Notes under the pieces: generated by a model | Told to the model about the DNA's origin: nothing | Databases searched by the model: none | What the model saw: the letters and a program-made list of their open reading frames with translations, nothing else | In this document: in pieces, positions 1 to 8,694 of the stretch | How positions within the stretch are numbered: position 1 is the stretch's first letter | Layout of the letters: each line of letters begins with the position of its first letter | Assembly (NCBI GenBank): GCA_019353055.1 | Contig: JABAHL010000004.1 | Location: forward strand, 109,727-173,726 | Length of the DNA stretch: 64,000 bases | Direction of reading: 5' to 3' | Source: Faucicola osloensis_C | GTDB lineage: Bacteria; Pseudomonadota; Gammaproteobacteria; Pseudomonadales; Moraxellaceae | Made by a program: the position numbers and the translations under genes

Positions 1-77
1 ACTTGATCTAACAACTCACGCCGTCTGGGTGAGGTGGAGGCCAAGATAATCGGTATAGTGGCATTAAATTGATACAT
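1..77 (-). CDS. Maf-family nucleotide pyrophosphatase, N-terminal fragment (runs off window)
   Basis: Reading the minus strand from an ATG at 77 gives MYQFNATIPIILASTSPRRR followed by ELLDQ, the family-typical N-terminus of Maf/YhdE proteins (the ILAS-SPRR-ELL signature binds nucleotide phosphate). Maf proteins hydrolyse non-canonical or canonical NTPs such as dTTP/UTP and are linked to septum formation. The start is supported by GAGAAG a few bases upstream and by its position 18 bp after mreD, matching the widespread mreB-mreC-mreD-maf order. Only about 25 codons are inside the window, so the paralog (YhdE versus YceF type) cannot be decided. Confidence 0.8.
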   Translation of the reverse strand, partial: MYQFNATIPIILASTSPRRRELLDQ

Positions 78-95
78 AATAACTTCTCAATACGC

Positions 96-581
96 TTATC
101 GCGTATAACGCAGCATGACAGCGACTAACAGTGGCCAAATCAAGGTGCTGACGGCAACGGTATAAAGCAATTGGGGTGCAAACACCCCTTGAGTAAATAA
201 ATGCAGAAAAATTAACCCAAATTGATAAATCAGCAGACAGGCTCCCGCCAAAAGCCACACCAAGTTCGAGGACAATTGGCGTAAATAACCACTGACAAAC
301 TTAATAAAAAACGCCACCAGCACCGCACATAAGGCTTGCTGACCGATTCGGCTATCTGTGAGTAAATCAGCAAACAAACCAACCACAAATGCCAATCCCA
401 TGCCAATTAAAGTCGGTTGAAATATCAGCCAAAAAATCAGCATCATAATCATCCACATCGGACGAAATAGCGCAATCTCTGCCGACAGCGGATACACACT
501 AAGTACCGATGCGATGATAAAACTGATTGCCATCACAATATATAAATGCTGTTTGGTTTTTTTGCGCTGAACGACGACCAT
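96..581 (-). CDS. mreD: Rod shape-determining protein MreD
   Basis: This 161-residue, strongly hydrophobic protein has about five membrane segments after a short basic N-terminus (QRKKTKQH), the size and character of MreD. MreD is an inner-membrane component of the elongasome that works with MreC, MreB, RodA and PBP2 in lateral wall synthesis. The segment GLFADLLTDSRIGQQAL (about residues 68-84) fits the conserved MreD G-x-x-D-x-L-x-x-x-x-x-G motif. It lies 11 bp after mreC on the same strand, so the two are surely co-transcribed. Confidence 0.93.
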   Translation of the reverse strand: MVVVQRKKTKQHLYIVMAISFIIASVLSVYPLSAEIALFRPMWMIMMLIFWLIFQPTLIGMGLAFVVGLFADLLTDSRIGQQALCAVLVAFFIKFVSGYLRQLSSNLVWLLAGACLLIYQFGLIFLHLFTQGVFAPQLLYTVAVSTLIWPLLVAVMLRYTR

Positions 582-592
582 AATCAGTGATT

Positions 593-1420
593 TTAAACCT
601 TTTGCTGAAGCAATAAAACATAAGACGTATTGATAAAATTGGCAGCGGGTTTCACCATAATCTTGGCATAGCCCCCCGCTTGCTCGGCCTCTACTTTTGC
701 CACACGCCCAACAGGAAATCCCGCAGGAATGCGACCGCCAAGCCCAGATGAAATTAGCTCATCACCAATGCGTACATCCGATGCCTTAAAGATATAATCT
801 AGTACCAAATACTGCGGATTACCTTTGCCCGATACAATGGCTTTTTGCCCGGTACGTTTGATAGTCACCGCAACCGATTGTTGGTCATCGCTGATTAACA
901 CCACACGGCAGGTATCGGGATAAACATTGACGACTTGTCCAAGAATGCCGTTTTCATCAATCACCGTTTGCCCGACAATCACTCCGTCTTTGCTGCCTTT
1001 ATTGATGACCACCATTTGCCGCAGTGGATTGCTATCGGTACCAATGACATGCGACAACAGTAAATTAAACTGGTCTGGTGTGGTGGCAGATAAAATCCCT
1101 TGCAGTCGGGCATTTTGCGCAACAAGATAATCTTGCTGCTGCAATTGCGCTTTGGCATGCACTAGCTCAGCTTTTAACTGGACATTCTCACGGCGTAACG
1201 CTTCTTTTTCGGTCATGGTGCTATCAAGCCAGCCTGCAAAAAAACTTGGGTAAGCCGATACTTGATAGATGGGCTGCATGGCGGCATGGGTCACGGTACG
1301 TACTGGCTGAAACCAACTGCTATTTTTACTATCCAATAACATCAGCACAATCGCCGCAAACACCACAATAAGGGTCTTGCGAATGGCGAGTGGTTGTTGG
1401 GTAAAAATAGTAAGTGACAT
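593..1420 (-). CDS. mreC: Rod shape-determining protein MreC
   Basis: MreC is a periplasmic, membrane-anchored scaffold of the elongasome. From the ATG at 1420 the protein is 275 residues: one N-terminal membrane anchor (about 15-32), a coiled coil rich in E/K/Q (about 70-100), then the beta-rich MreC domain containing GSKDGVIVGQTVIDENGILG and SSGLGGRIPAGFPVG. The open frame extends upstream to a GTG at 1468, but that would add a 16-residue hydrophobic lead not usual for MreC. ATGs at 1429 and 1420 have a TTGGA-type site just upstream. The next gene, mreD, is 11 bp downstream. Confidence 0.93.
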   Translation of the reverse strand: MSLTIFTQQPLAIRKTLIVVFAAIVLMLLDSKNSSWFQPVRTVTHAAMQPIYQVSAYPSFFAGWLDSTMTEKEALRRENVQLKAELVHAKAQLQQQDYLVAQNARLQGILSATTPDQFNLLLSHVIGTDSNPLRQMVVINKGSKDGVIVGQTVIDENGILGQVVNVYPDTCRVVLISDDQQSVAVTIKRTGQKAIVSGKGNPQYLVLDYIFKASDVRIGDELISSGLGGRIPAGFPVGRVAKVEAEQAGGYAKIMVKPAANFINTSYVLLLQQKV

Positions 1421-1539
1421 AAGTAACATCCAAGTAAAATCCGTGGCAGTCAATACAGCAAGCGGCACAACACAGATAAGGCTAGCAAAAATCTTTTAAA
1501 AAAAGCTATCGTAAAATCATCTTGTCAATAAAGCAATAA

Positions 1540-1563
1540 AACCGCTATTAAAAAATAGCGGTT
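1540..1563 (-). terminator. Hairpin between mreB and mreC (attenuator-like)
   Basis: An 8-9 bp perfect stem (AACCGCTAT / ATAGCGGTT) with an AT loop is followed on the minus strand by TTTTATTG. It lies in the 165-bp gap after mreB and before mreC. A partial terminator here would lower mreCD expression relative to mreB. The U-tract is short, so read-through is likely. Confidence 0.5.
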
Positions 1564-1585
1564 AACGGTAACACATCAGTTAACA

Positions 1586-2617
1586 TCAGACAAAAATCAT
1601 ATTCAATGCTTTGTTATTGATAAACTCTAACGCTTTACCACCCCCACGGCTGACACAAGTCAAGGGGTCTTCAGCTACCGTGACGGGCAAGCCTGTCTCG
1701 CGTGAAATCAGCTCATCAAGATTGCGTAATAATGCCCCACCACCCGTTAATACAATACCACGCTCTGCGATATCGGCTGATAATTCAGGCGGGGTTTGCT
1801 CAAGCGCCGCTTTGACACCTGAGATGATACCAGCAATAGGGTCGCTTAAGGCTTTTTGGATTTCGGCAGATGTCACCACAAATGATTTAGGCACCCCTTC
1901 TGCCATGCTACGACCACGCACTTCCACTTCCAAGGGGTTTTCAGGATCTTCAATAGCCGTCCCTACTTCGGTTTTGATGCGTTCAGCCGTGGTTTCACCA
2001 ATCACACAGCCATGGGTACGGCGGACATGAGTAATAATCGCTTCATCAAACACATCACCGCCGATACGGATGGAGTCGGCATACACACAGCCTGATAGCG
2101 CAATCACCGCAATCTCTGTGGTACCACCCCCGATATCCACCACCATCGAACCACTGGCTTCATGCACGGGTAACCCTGCGCCAATCGCAGCTGCCATAGG
2201 CTCTTCAAGCAATAAGGCTTTGTTCGCGCCTGCCGATTCAACCGCTTCACGAATCGCACGACGTTCTACCAAGGTAGATTTACAAGGCACACAAACAATC
2301 ACGTTTGGATTGGCTAAAAAGCGTTTTACTTTCACTTTGTTGATAAAATGCTTGAGCATTTTTTGGGTCACTTCAAAATCGGCAATCACACCGTCTTTGA
2401 GTGGACGAATCGCAGTGATATTATCTGGGGTACGACCTAGCATCTGTTTGGCATCAATACCGACAGCCGCAACGGTAGGATTTTGGGTACGGTTACTACG
2501 AAGCGCAACAACCGTTGGTTCATTGAGGACCACACCTTTACCTGGGGTGAAAATTAACGTGTTGGCAGTGCCAAGGTCGATGGCGATATTACTTGATAAA
2601 AATCCGAAGAGGCTCAT
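1586..2617 (-). CDS. mreB: Cell shape-determining actin homolog MreB
   Basis: The 343-residue protein is a full-length MreB, the ATP-dependent bacterial actin that forms membrane-associated filaments and guides the rod elongation complex. Actin-fold motifs are visible: phosphate 1 IDLGTANTLIF (about 13-23), phosphate 2 VVDIGGGTTEIAVIAL (about 158-173), and the adenosine region GIVLTGGGALLRNLDEL (about 286-302). An N-terminal SLFGFLSSNIA amphipathic stretch matches the gammaproteobacterial membrane-binding helix. It leads an mreBCD-maf unit and is divergent from gatCAB. Confidence 0.97.
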   Translation of the reverse strand: MSLFGFLSSNIAIDLGTANTLIFTPGKGVVLNEPTVVALRSNRTQNPTVAAVGIDAKQMLGRTPDNITAIRPLKDGVIADFEVTQKMLKHFINKVKVKRFLANPNVIVCVPCKSTLVERRAIREAVESAGANKALLLEEPMAAAIGAGLPVHEASGSMVVDIGGGTTEIAVIALSGCVYADSIRIGGDVFDEAIITHVRRTHGCVIGETTAERIKTEVGTAIEDPENPLEVEVRGRSMAEGVPKSFVVTSAEIQKALSDPIAGIISGVKAALEQTPPELSADIAERGIVLTGGGALLRNLDELISRETGLPVTVAEDPLTCVSRGGGKALEFINNKALNMIFV

Positions 2618-3150
2618 GTATCATTTCCCAGTGATAACAAAACTACACTGCAAGCAAAGCAGAAATTAGCGGGGTGTTTAATCGCACATCGAGTCAATGA
2701 CGCATTTTTTAAAAGCATTCATTTAAAAGCTTTTAATGCCTATGTTTCTAATGCCCATGTTTCAAAACTACCCTATTTGCCTACTAACAAAAAAATCTGA
2801 AGCAAGCTGCTTACCGCCGCTGTATTTTACATAAAAAATAGCAAGAAACTCTTAACGATTAACAGTTAAAAGGCTATCTTTTTAGATAAAAAAGGTGACG
2901 ATAATTTTAAAGAGGTTTAGGCGATAGTGACTTTAATGCGATTAATTTGCGTTTAGTAAGAATAGTGCTAGATTATAGCGGTAAAATATCGCAAAATATA
3001 GTGATTTAATCACATTCTGTCTTTATTCACGAATTTTTTGTGACAAATTATTTAGGTCACATCACCCTATTTTTTCAAATTTGTTATTAAAAGTAACTAA
3101 ACTAAAGCAACTGTTTTTATCAGGTTTTAGCCTCTTTTATTATAGCCTGT

Positions 3151-3159
3151 TGCTATAAT
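3151..3159 (+). promoter_or_regulatory. Extended -10 promoter for gatCAB; only clear element in the mreB-gatC gap
   Basis: TGCTATAAT is an extended -10 (TGn plus a perfect TATAAT) about 75 bp before the gatC start; no good -35 is evident. The whole 2618-3236 stretch (about 620 bp) separates divergent mreB and gatC and contains no convincing ORF. It is AT-rich and should also hold the mreB promoter, which I could not place with confidence. Confidence 0.5.
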
Positions 3160-3236
3160 TGGCTGGTTTAAAATCGCATCGAACATTTGCCTTGTTTGTC
3201 CGTTTTTTATTTTTGTTTGTACTTAAGGAACTCATC

Positions 3237-3539
3237 ATGTCGCAGACCCTTTCAACTGATGAAATTATGAACATCGCAAAACTTGCTCGGCTTGGCGTGA
3301 CTGCTGAGCAGGCAGATAGTTATGCCAACGACCTAAGCAAAATCCTATCGATGATGGATATTTTGGCAGAGGTCAACACTGACAATATCGCACCGCTTAC
3401 CAATGTCCATGATATGACCCAGCCACTGCGTGAAGATGTTGTTGGCGGTGATGGGGTCGAAGTCAATCGTGAACTAAATCAGTCCATTGCCCCGAGTGTG
3501 GCTGATGGCTTATACCTTGTACCACAGGTCATTGAATAA
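3237..3539 (+). CDS. gatC: Asp-tRNA(Asn)/Glu-tRNA(Gln) amidotransferase subunit C
   Basis: The 100-residue GatC is the small stabilising subunit of the GatCAB amidotransferase. It wraps between GatA and GatB and supports amidation of Glu-tRNA(Gln) and/or Asp-tRNA(Asn). The conserved KLARLGVTAEQADSYANDLSKIL helix and the NTDNIAPLTNVHDMTQPLRED segment are present. The ATG at 3237 is preceded by TTAAGGAACTC, a good ribosome site; upstream in-frame codons lie in the leader and are not needed. It is first in the gatC-gatA-gatB operon. Confidence 0.96.
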   Translation: MSQTLSTDEIMNIAKLARLGVTAEQADSYANDLSKILSMMDILAEVNTDNIAPLTNVHDMTQPLREDVVGGDGVEVNRELNQSIAPSVADGLYLVPQVIE

Positions 3540-3596
3540 GCCACCGCTCATCGAATAACTTGTCAAATTTTTGTTAACTAATTATAAGTGAAAATT

Positions 3597-5093
3597 ATGT
3601 CTGAACTACATACGTTTTCGGTTGCCCAATTGGCAGCAGGTCTAAAAAATAAAGACTTTAGCAGTACCGAACTTACCCAACATTTTCTCAATCGGATTAC
3701 CCAGCATGATAAAGCCATCAACAGCTTTATCACGATCACGCCTGAACAAGCGTTAGCGCAAGCCTCTGCCGCCGATAAATTATTGGCAGAAGGCAAAGGC
3801 GCAGACTTGACGGGCGTGCCACTGGCTCATAAAGACATTTTTTGTACCCAAGGCGTTTTAACCACTTGTGGCTCAAAAATGCTAGAAAACTTTGTGGCAC
3901 CTTACAACGCTACCATCGTTGAAAACTGCCAAAATGCAGGCTTAGTTATGCTTGGCAAAACCAGCATGGATGAGTTCGCCATGGGCTCGGACAATGAGTC
4001 ATCTTACTTTGGCGCCGTGCACAACCCTTGGGATACCAGCCGTGTACCAGGCGGTTCATCGGGCGGAAGCGCAGCTGCGGTTGCGGCAGGTTTTGCACCC
4101 TTTGCTACAGGCTCAGATACCGGCGGCTCGATTCGTCAACCTGCGTCATTTTGTGGTTTGACAGGGATTAAGCCCACTTACGGACGTGTTTCACGTTATG
4201 GGATGGTGGCGTATGCGTCAAGTTTTGACCAAGCTGGCAGCTTTGGTAAAACCGCAGAAGATTGTGCTTATTTGCTCAACGTGTTGTCAGGTCATGACAG
4301 CAAAGATTCAACGTCTGCCAACAAAGAGGTGCCGGATTTTGTCGCGAGTTTGACCAGCAAACGCCAAGCCAATGCCAGCCATGATAAACCGCTTCAAGGG
4401 TTACGCATCGGTATCCCAACCGAATACTTTGCCGATGGCTTAAATAGCGAGGTTAAAGCCAGCGTAGAAGCGGCATTAAAACAATACCAAGCCTTGGGTG
4501 CAAGCTTGGTGGATGTGAATTTGACCAAACCTGAAATCACCCTTGCCACTTATTATTTGCTCGCCCCAGCCGAGGCTTCATCTAACTTATCGCGTTATGA
4601 TGGAGTGCGTTATGGCTACCGCTGTGATAGCCCAAAAAACTTGGAAGATTTATACACCCGCTCACGTTCTGAAGGCTTTGGTGCTGAAGTACAGCGCCGT
4701 ATTTTGATGGGTACTTATGCGTTATCAGCGGGTTATTTTGATGCCTATTATGTCAAAGCGCAAAAAGTGCGCCGCCTCATCAGCCAAGATTTTGCCAAAG
4801 CCTTTGAAAGCTGTGATGTCATTGCCACCCCAACTGCGCCAACGACGGCTTATAAAATCGGTGCAAGCCTTAGCCCTGCCGAAATTTATATGGGGGATGT
4901 TTATACCATTGGCGTGAATTTAGCCGGTTTACCGTCATTAAGCCATCCGGTGGGTTTTGATGGTAACAATCTGCCTGTGGGCTTACAGCTGATTGCAAAA
5001 GCATGGGACGAAGAGACACTACTGCAAACTGCCGATGCGTATCAACAAGTCACTGATTTTCACCAACAACTATCACCCATCGCCAAAGCCTAA
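3597..5093 (+). CDS. gatA: Asp-tRNA(Asn)/Glu-tRNA(Gln) amidotransferase subunit A
   Basis: GatA is the glutamine amidase that supplies ammonia to GatB. The protein (498 residues from the ATG at 3597; a GTG at 3588 would add three) contains the amidase-signature Ser-cisSer-Lys triad. The Lys is in LAHKDIF (about 79), and the serines are in the glycine-rich VPGGSSGGSAAAVAAG and TGSDTGGSIRQPASF stretches (about 150-180). It is 57 bp after gatC and 11 bp before gatB, so the three genes form one operon. Confidence 0.97.
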   Translation: MSELHTFSVAQLAAGLKNKDFSSTELTQHFLNRITQHDKAINSFITITPEQALAQASAADKLLAEGKGADLTGVPLAHKDIFCTQGVLTTCGSKMLENFVAPYNATIVENCQNAGLVMLGKTSMDEFAMGSDNESSYFGAVHNPWDTSRVPGGSSGGSAAAVAAGFAPFATGSDTGGSIRQPASFCGLTGIKPTYGRVSRYGMVAYASSFDQAGSFGKTAEDCAYLLNVLSGHDSKDSTSANKEVPDFVASLTSKRQANASHDKPLQGLRIGIPTEYFADGLNSEVKASVEAALKQYQALGASLVDVNLTKPEITLATYYLLAPAEASSNLSRYDGVRYGYRCDSPKNLEDLYTRSRSEGFGAEVQRRILMGTYALSAGYFDAYYVKAQKVRRLISQDFAKAFESCDVIATPTAPTTAYKIGASLSPAEIYMGDVYTIGVNLAGLPSLSHPVGFDGNNLPVGLQLIAKAWDEETLLQTADAYQQVTDFHQQLSPIAKA

Positions 5094-5104
5094 GGAGCCT
5101 TGTT

Positions 5105-6601
5105 ATGACAAACGAAAATAAACCGCAAGCGCCTTTAGTTGATGGCTACGAAGTGGTTATTGGTATCGAAATCCACTGTCAACTCAACACCAACACCAAA
5201 ATTTTCTCATCGGCTTCAACGCTGTTTGGGCAAGAACCCAACACCCAAGCCAATATCGTTGATCTAGCCATGCCAGGGGCGCTGCCTGTACTCAACAAAG
5301 ATGTGGTAGAAAAAGCGGTGATGTTTGGGCTTGGCGTCAATGCTGAAATCGGCATGATGAACGCCTTTGACCGTAAAAATTATTTTTATCCCGATTTGCC
5401 AAAAGGCTACCAAATCAGCCAAATGGCGCACCCGATTGTCGGTAAAGGCTATATCGACATCGTGGTCAATGAAGGTGAAAAAAACGAATACCCCAAACGT
5501 ATTCACATTACCCGTGCTCACTTAGAAGAAGATGCGGGCAAATCGGTGCATGATGCGGTGCCACAAATGACAGGCGTGGATTTAAACCGTGCCGGTACGC
5601 CGCTGATTGAAATCGTCTCGGAGCCTGATATGCGCTCAGCTGCTGAGGCCGTGGCGTATGTCAAAGCGATTCATCAACTGGTCACTTGGCTGGGCATCTC
5701 AGATGCCATCATGGCAGAAGGCTCGTTCCGTGCTGACTGTAACGTCTCAGTGCGAAAGCCATGTGAACCGTTCGGCACTCGCAACGAGCTGAAAAACATC
5801 AACTCGTTTCGCTTTATCGAAATGGCAATAAATCGGGAAGTTGAGCGTCAAATTGAGGATATTGAACGTGGCATTCCTATTAAGCAAGCCACTCGTTTAT
5901 ATGACCCTCAAAAAGATGAAACCATTGCCATGCGGGAAAAGGAAGAAGCCAACGATTACCGCTACTTCCCAGACCCAGACCTGCTACCTGTGCATATTGA
6001 TACCGCAACTTTTGAACAAATCAAAAACGCCATGCCCGAATTGCCAGTGGCACGTCGTGAGCGTTTTCAATCGGCGCTTGGCTTACCTGAATATGATAGC
6101 CGTATTTTAACCGCTAGCCGTTCGCTCGCTGATTACTTTGAGCAAGTAGTGGCAAAAGTCGGTCATGATAACGCCAAACTGGCTGCCAACTGGATAATGG
6201 GTGACCTGCTCGGTGCGCTCAATAAAGATGAAAAAACCATTGAGCAAAGCCCGATTTCAGTGAGCCAATTTGCCAAACTGCTAGAACGTATCAAAGACAA
6301 TACGCTATCAGGCAAGTTGGCTAAACAAGCCTTTATCGCCTTATTCGCTGGCGAAGGCGGTGACGATGAAACAGCCGTGGATAAAATCATTGCCGATAAA
6401 GGTTTAAAACAAGAAACCGATACAGGCGCGATTAAAGCGATTGTCGAAGACGTGTTGAAAAACAACCAAGCGATTGTCGATGAGTACAAGTCAGGTAAAG
6501 AAAAAGCCTTTAACGGTCTTGTCGGTCAAGTGATGAAAGCCTCCAAAGGTAAAGCCAACCCGGCTCAAGTTAATCAGCTGTTAAAAGAACTAATTGGATA
6601 A
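5105..6601 (+). CDS. gatB: Asp-tRNA(Asn)/Glu-tRNA(Gln) amidotransferase subunit B
   Basis: GatB activates the misacylated tRNA by ATP-dependent phosphorylation and transfers ammonia made by GatA. The 498-residue protein shows the family hallmarks GIEIHCQLNTNTKIF (about 19-33), KNYFYPDLPKGYQISQ (about 90-105), and EEANDYRYFPDPDL (about 280-293), plus a C-terminal YqeY-like tail for tRNA recognition ending KGKANPAQVNQLLKELIG. AAGGAG stands 8 bp before the ATG. Confidence 0.97.
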   Translation: MTNENKPQAPLVDGYEVVIGIEIHCQLNTNTKIFSSASTLFGQEPNTQANIVDLAMPGALPVLNKDVVEKAVMFGLGVNAEIGMMNAFDRKNYFYPDLPKGYQISQMAHPIVGKGYIDIVVNEGEKNEYPKRIHITRAHLEEDAGKSVHDAVPQMTGVDLNRAGTPLIEIVSEPDMRSAAEAVAYVKAIHQLVTWLGISDAIMAEGSFRADCNVSVRKPCEPFGTRNELKNINSFRFIEMAINREVERQIEDIERGIPIKQATRLYDPQKDETIAMREKEEANDYRYFPDPDLLPVHIDTATFEQIKNAMPELPVARRERFQSALGLPEYDSRILTASRSLADYFEQVVAKVGHDNAKLAANWIMGDLLGALNKDEKTIEQSPISVSQFAKLLERIKDNTLSGKLAKQAFIALFAGEGGDDETAVDKIIADKGLKQETDTGAIKAIVEDVLKNNQAIVDEYKSGKEKAFNGLVGQVMKASKGKANPAQVNQLLKELIG

Positions 6602-6608
6602 GTTGGTA

Positions 6609-6636
6609 TTGCAAATTCTGTCATTTTTGGTAGAAT
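6609..6636 (+). promoter_or_regulatory. Promoter of the tRNA-Pro gene
   Basis: TTGCAA and TAGAAT separated by 16 bp lie just upstream of the tRNA and place the start of transcription near 6643, about 5 bp before the mature 5' end. Confidence 0.6.
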
Positions 6637-6647
6637 AGTACACCTTT

Positions 6648-6724
6648 CGGGGCGTAGCGCAGTCTGGTAGCGCACTTGCATGGGGTGCAAGGGGTCGCGA
6701 GTTCGAATCCCGCCGTTCCGACCA
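6648..6724 (+). tRNA. tRNA-Pro (anticodon GGG)
   Basis: The 77-nt sequence folds as a cloverleaf. The acceptor arm pairs CGGGGCG with CGTTCCG, which includes G-T wobbles. The anticodon stem CTTGC/GCAAG holds the loop ATGGGGT, giving anticodon GGG. The T arm contains GTTCGAATCCC, and a genomically encoded CCA completes the 3' end. It reads proline codons CCC/CCU. It has its own promoter and terminator downstream of gatB. Confidence 0.95.
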
Positions 6725-6728
6725 AATT

Positions 6729-6765
6729 AAAAAGGCTTACGTGTTACGTAGGCCTTTTTCTTTTT
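6729..6765 (+). terminator. Intrinsic terminator after tRNA-Pro
   Basis: AAAAAGGC pairs with GCCTTTTT around a TACGT-containing inner stem, followed by a T-rich run (TTTTTC TTTTT). Confidence 0.8.
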
Positions 6766-6899
6766 GAGTTTTTTTATACCTATTGTCACAGTATTTTTAC
6801 GTGAATATGACAATAGTTTTTTCGTTTTAATAGATAATTTATTGATAAAATTCTCTCACTATTTGGCTGTATTTATTTGACTGTATTTTTTGAAAAATC

Positions 6900-7175
6900 A
6901 TGAGCGCGATCATTAAATCATTCCTTGCTAACTACAAACTGACAAATTTGGCTGCGGCTTTGGTATGGGTGGTTTTACCACTCACTGCGCAAGCCGATAG
7001 CGGTCATCAAGCACAAACCAACAAAGATGCGATTGTACATTCTTGTCCCAATCGTCTATGTCCCGTCGTGCAGACACTACCTAAAGGCGTCAAGTTTAGC
7101 TGGGTATTAGCCAAAAATGGCTTTGTGAACATTGCCGATTCTACCTTGTGGGTATCCACTGCTGACATCAAATAA
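6900..7175 (+). CDS. Small secreted SH3-like domain protein
   Basis: The 91-residue protein has an N-terminal signal peptide (basic start, hydrophobic core LAAALVWVVLPLTAQA, cleavage near residue 32). The remaining ~58 residues resemble a bacterial SH3 domain (pattern: V/I-H-S-C-P, LPKGVKFSWVL, NGFVNIADSTLWVS). Such domains often bind peptidoglycan or metals in the periplasm. Two Cys (in HSCPNRLCP) could form a disulfide. The function is unknown. It is followed by a terminator and by a YkuD transpeptidase gene, which would fit a role at the cell wall (inference). Confidence 0.6.
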   Translation: MSAIIKSFLANYKLTNLAAALVWVVLPLTAQADSGHQAQTNKDAIVHSCPNRLCPVVQTLPKGVKFSWVLAKNGFVNIADSTLWVSTADIK

Positions 7176-7202
7176 CTGATTCTATGTTTTCAAATTTTTC
7201 TT

Positions 7203-7236
7203 AAAAAGCCTGTCATGAATATGATGGGCTTTTTTG
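7203..7236 (+). terminator. Intrinsic terminator after the SH3-like gene
   Basis: AAAGCCTGTCAT and ATGATGGGCTTT form a stem closed by a short loop and followed by TTTTTTG. Confidence 0.75.
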
Positions 7237-7273
7237 TTATGATACTCTAAGCTTAATGTTAAACGAGTCGATT

Positions 7274-7771
7274 ATGTCTTACCCAAAAATCATCATTTCC
7301 ATTGAAAAACAACAGCTTACTTTATATCTTAGTAGCAACCAATCACAAACTTACCCCATCTCTACTGCCAAAAATGGTATTGGACAACTGCAGGATACTG
7401 GCTGTACACCGCTCGGTGCGCACGTGATTAGTGAAAAATTTGGTGATAATTTACCTATCAACAGTGTATTTGTGGCACGACAATTTACCGGTGAAATTTA
7501 TGACGATCATTTGGCAAACACATTCCCCAATCGAGACTGGATTTTGACGCGGATTTTGTGGTTAGATGGCTATGAAGAGGGCTTTAACAAAGGCGCCAAT
7601 GAGCAAGGGGTGTGTGATACCAAGGCGCGTTACATTTACATTCATGGGACGCCCAATACCGAGCCGATGGGCATTCCGCTTTCTCATGGCTGTATCCGTA
7701 TGCGCAATCAAGACATTATCACATTATATGACCAAGTGGATATTGGTACAGTGGTCGAAATTTTGCCGTAA
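7274..7771 (+). CDS. L,D-transpeptidase, YkuD domain
   Basis: The 165-residue protein is nearly all YkuD catalytic domain. It carries the hallmark HGTPNTEPMGIPLSHGCIRM (about residues 126-145), with the His and the nucleophilic Cys of the SHGCIRM motif. These enzymes make 3-3 peptidoglycan cross-links or attach lipoproteins to the wall. No signal peptide is visible from either ATG (7256 or 7274), so export is unclear; it may resemble the ErfK/YbiS-related cytoplasmic-looking forms. The ATG at 7274 has GAG at about -8 and is preferred. Confidence 0.88.
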   Translation: MSYPKIIISIEKQQLTLYLSSNQSQTYPISTAKNGIGQLQDTGCTPLGAHVISEKFGDNLPINSVFVARQFTGEIYDDHLANTFPNRDWILTRILWLDGYEEGFNKGANEQGVCDTKARYIYIHGTPNTEPMGIPLSHGCIRMRNQDIITLYDQVDIGTVVEILP

Positions 7772-7966
7772 ATTTACCAAAGTTAACCTTAATAATATAT
7801 TAGAAAAAATTAATAAATATGATTATTGGTTAAAAAAAATTACAAAATAGCTTTTATTTATTAGTATTTTAGGCATATAATAACCGTGTCACATCAATCG
7901 ACTTTAACTTTAATTAATATTAATAAGGTAGATTGATTATCAAATAACAATGAAAAGGAGCTGATT

Positions 7967-8575
7967 ATGTCAGTCGAAACATTACACAATATCGCAGAAA
8001 CTCGCCGTTCTATCTATATGCTCAATGACCAATTGCCTGTCTCAAAAGATGAGGTGGTTAAACTGGTTGAACATGCCGTGTTACATACCCCCTCTTCATT
8101 CAACTCACAATCAAGCCGCTTAGTGGTATTGTTTGGTGAAGACCATCAAAAACTTTGGCAAATCACCGAAGATTTGCTACGCGCGATGGTGAATGATGAT
8201 GAAAAATTCAAATCGACTGCCGATAAAATGGCAATGTTTAAAGCCGGTGCAGGGACTATCTTGTATTTTGAAGACCAATCAGTGGTCAAAGGCTTACAAG
8301 AACAATTCCCACTTTATGCGCATAATTTCCCAGTATGGGCAGAACACACCAGTGCGATGCACCAATATGCGATTTGGAACGCCTTGGCCGCGCTCAACAT
8401 CGGTGCAAACTTACAGCATTACAATGGCGTGATTGATGAAAAAGTGGCAGAAACATGGAACATCGATAGCAACTGGAAACTCATTGCGCAGATGGTATTT
8501 GGTGGTATCGCCGCCCCAGCGGGTGAAAAAACCTTTGAACCTATTGAAAAACGCTTAAAAGTTTACGGAAAATAA
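7967..8575 (+). CDS. Nitroreductase family protein (FMN-dependent oxidoreductase)
   Basis: The 202-residue protein matches the nitroreductase fold: ETRRSIYMLNDQLPVS at the N-terminus (FMN phosphate binding by the R-R-S motif), TPSSFNSQSSRLVV (about 43-56), and the C-terminal IAAPAGEKTFEPIEKRLKVYGK. Family members reduce nitro compounds, quinones or enones with NAD(P)H. The start at 7967 follows AAGGAG. It stands alone between a 195-bp upstream gap and a strong terminator. Confidence 0.85.
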   Translation: MSVETLHNIAETRRSIYMLNDQLPVSKDEVVKLVEHAVLHTPSSFNSQSSRLVVLFGEDHQKLWQITEDLLRAMVNDDEKFKSTADKMAMFKAGAGTILYFEDQSVVKGLQEQFPLYAHNFPVWAEHTSAMHQYAIWNALAALNIGANLQHYNGVIDEKVAETWNIDSNWKLIAQMVFGGIAAPAGEKTFEPIEKRLKVYGK

Positions 8576-8626
8576 TTTTTCAATCTGCACTACAATGCAC
8601 GTGACAGTGATAGTGCTAGTGACAGC

Positions 8627-8658
8627 AAAAAGCCAATATCTGAGGATATTGGCTTTTT
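8627..8658 (+). terminator. Intrinsic terminator after the nitroreductase gene
   Basis: The perfect stem AAAAAGCCAATATC / GATATTGGCTTTTT has a TGAG loop and a T-run. It is symmetric enough to serve the convergent minus-strand gene ending at 8695. Confidence 0.85.
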
Positions 8659-8694
8659 TATATAAATTTGATTGCCAATCACTAAAAAATTGGG

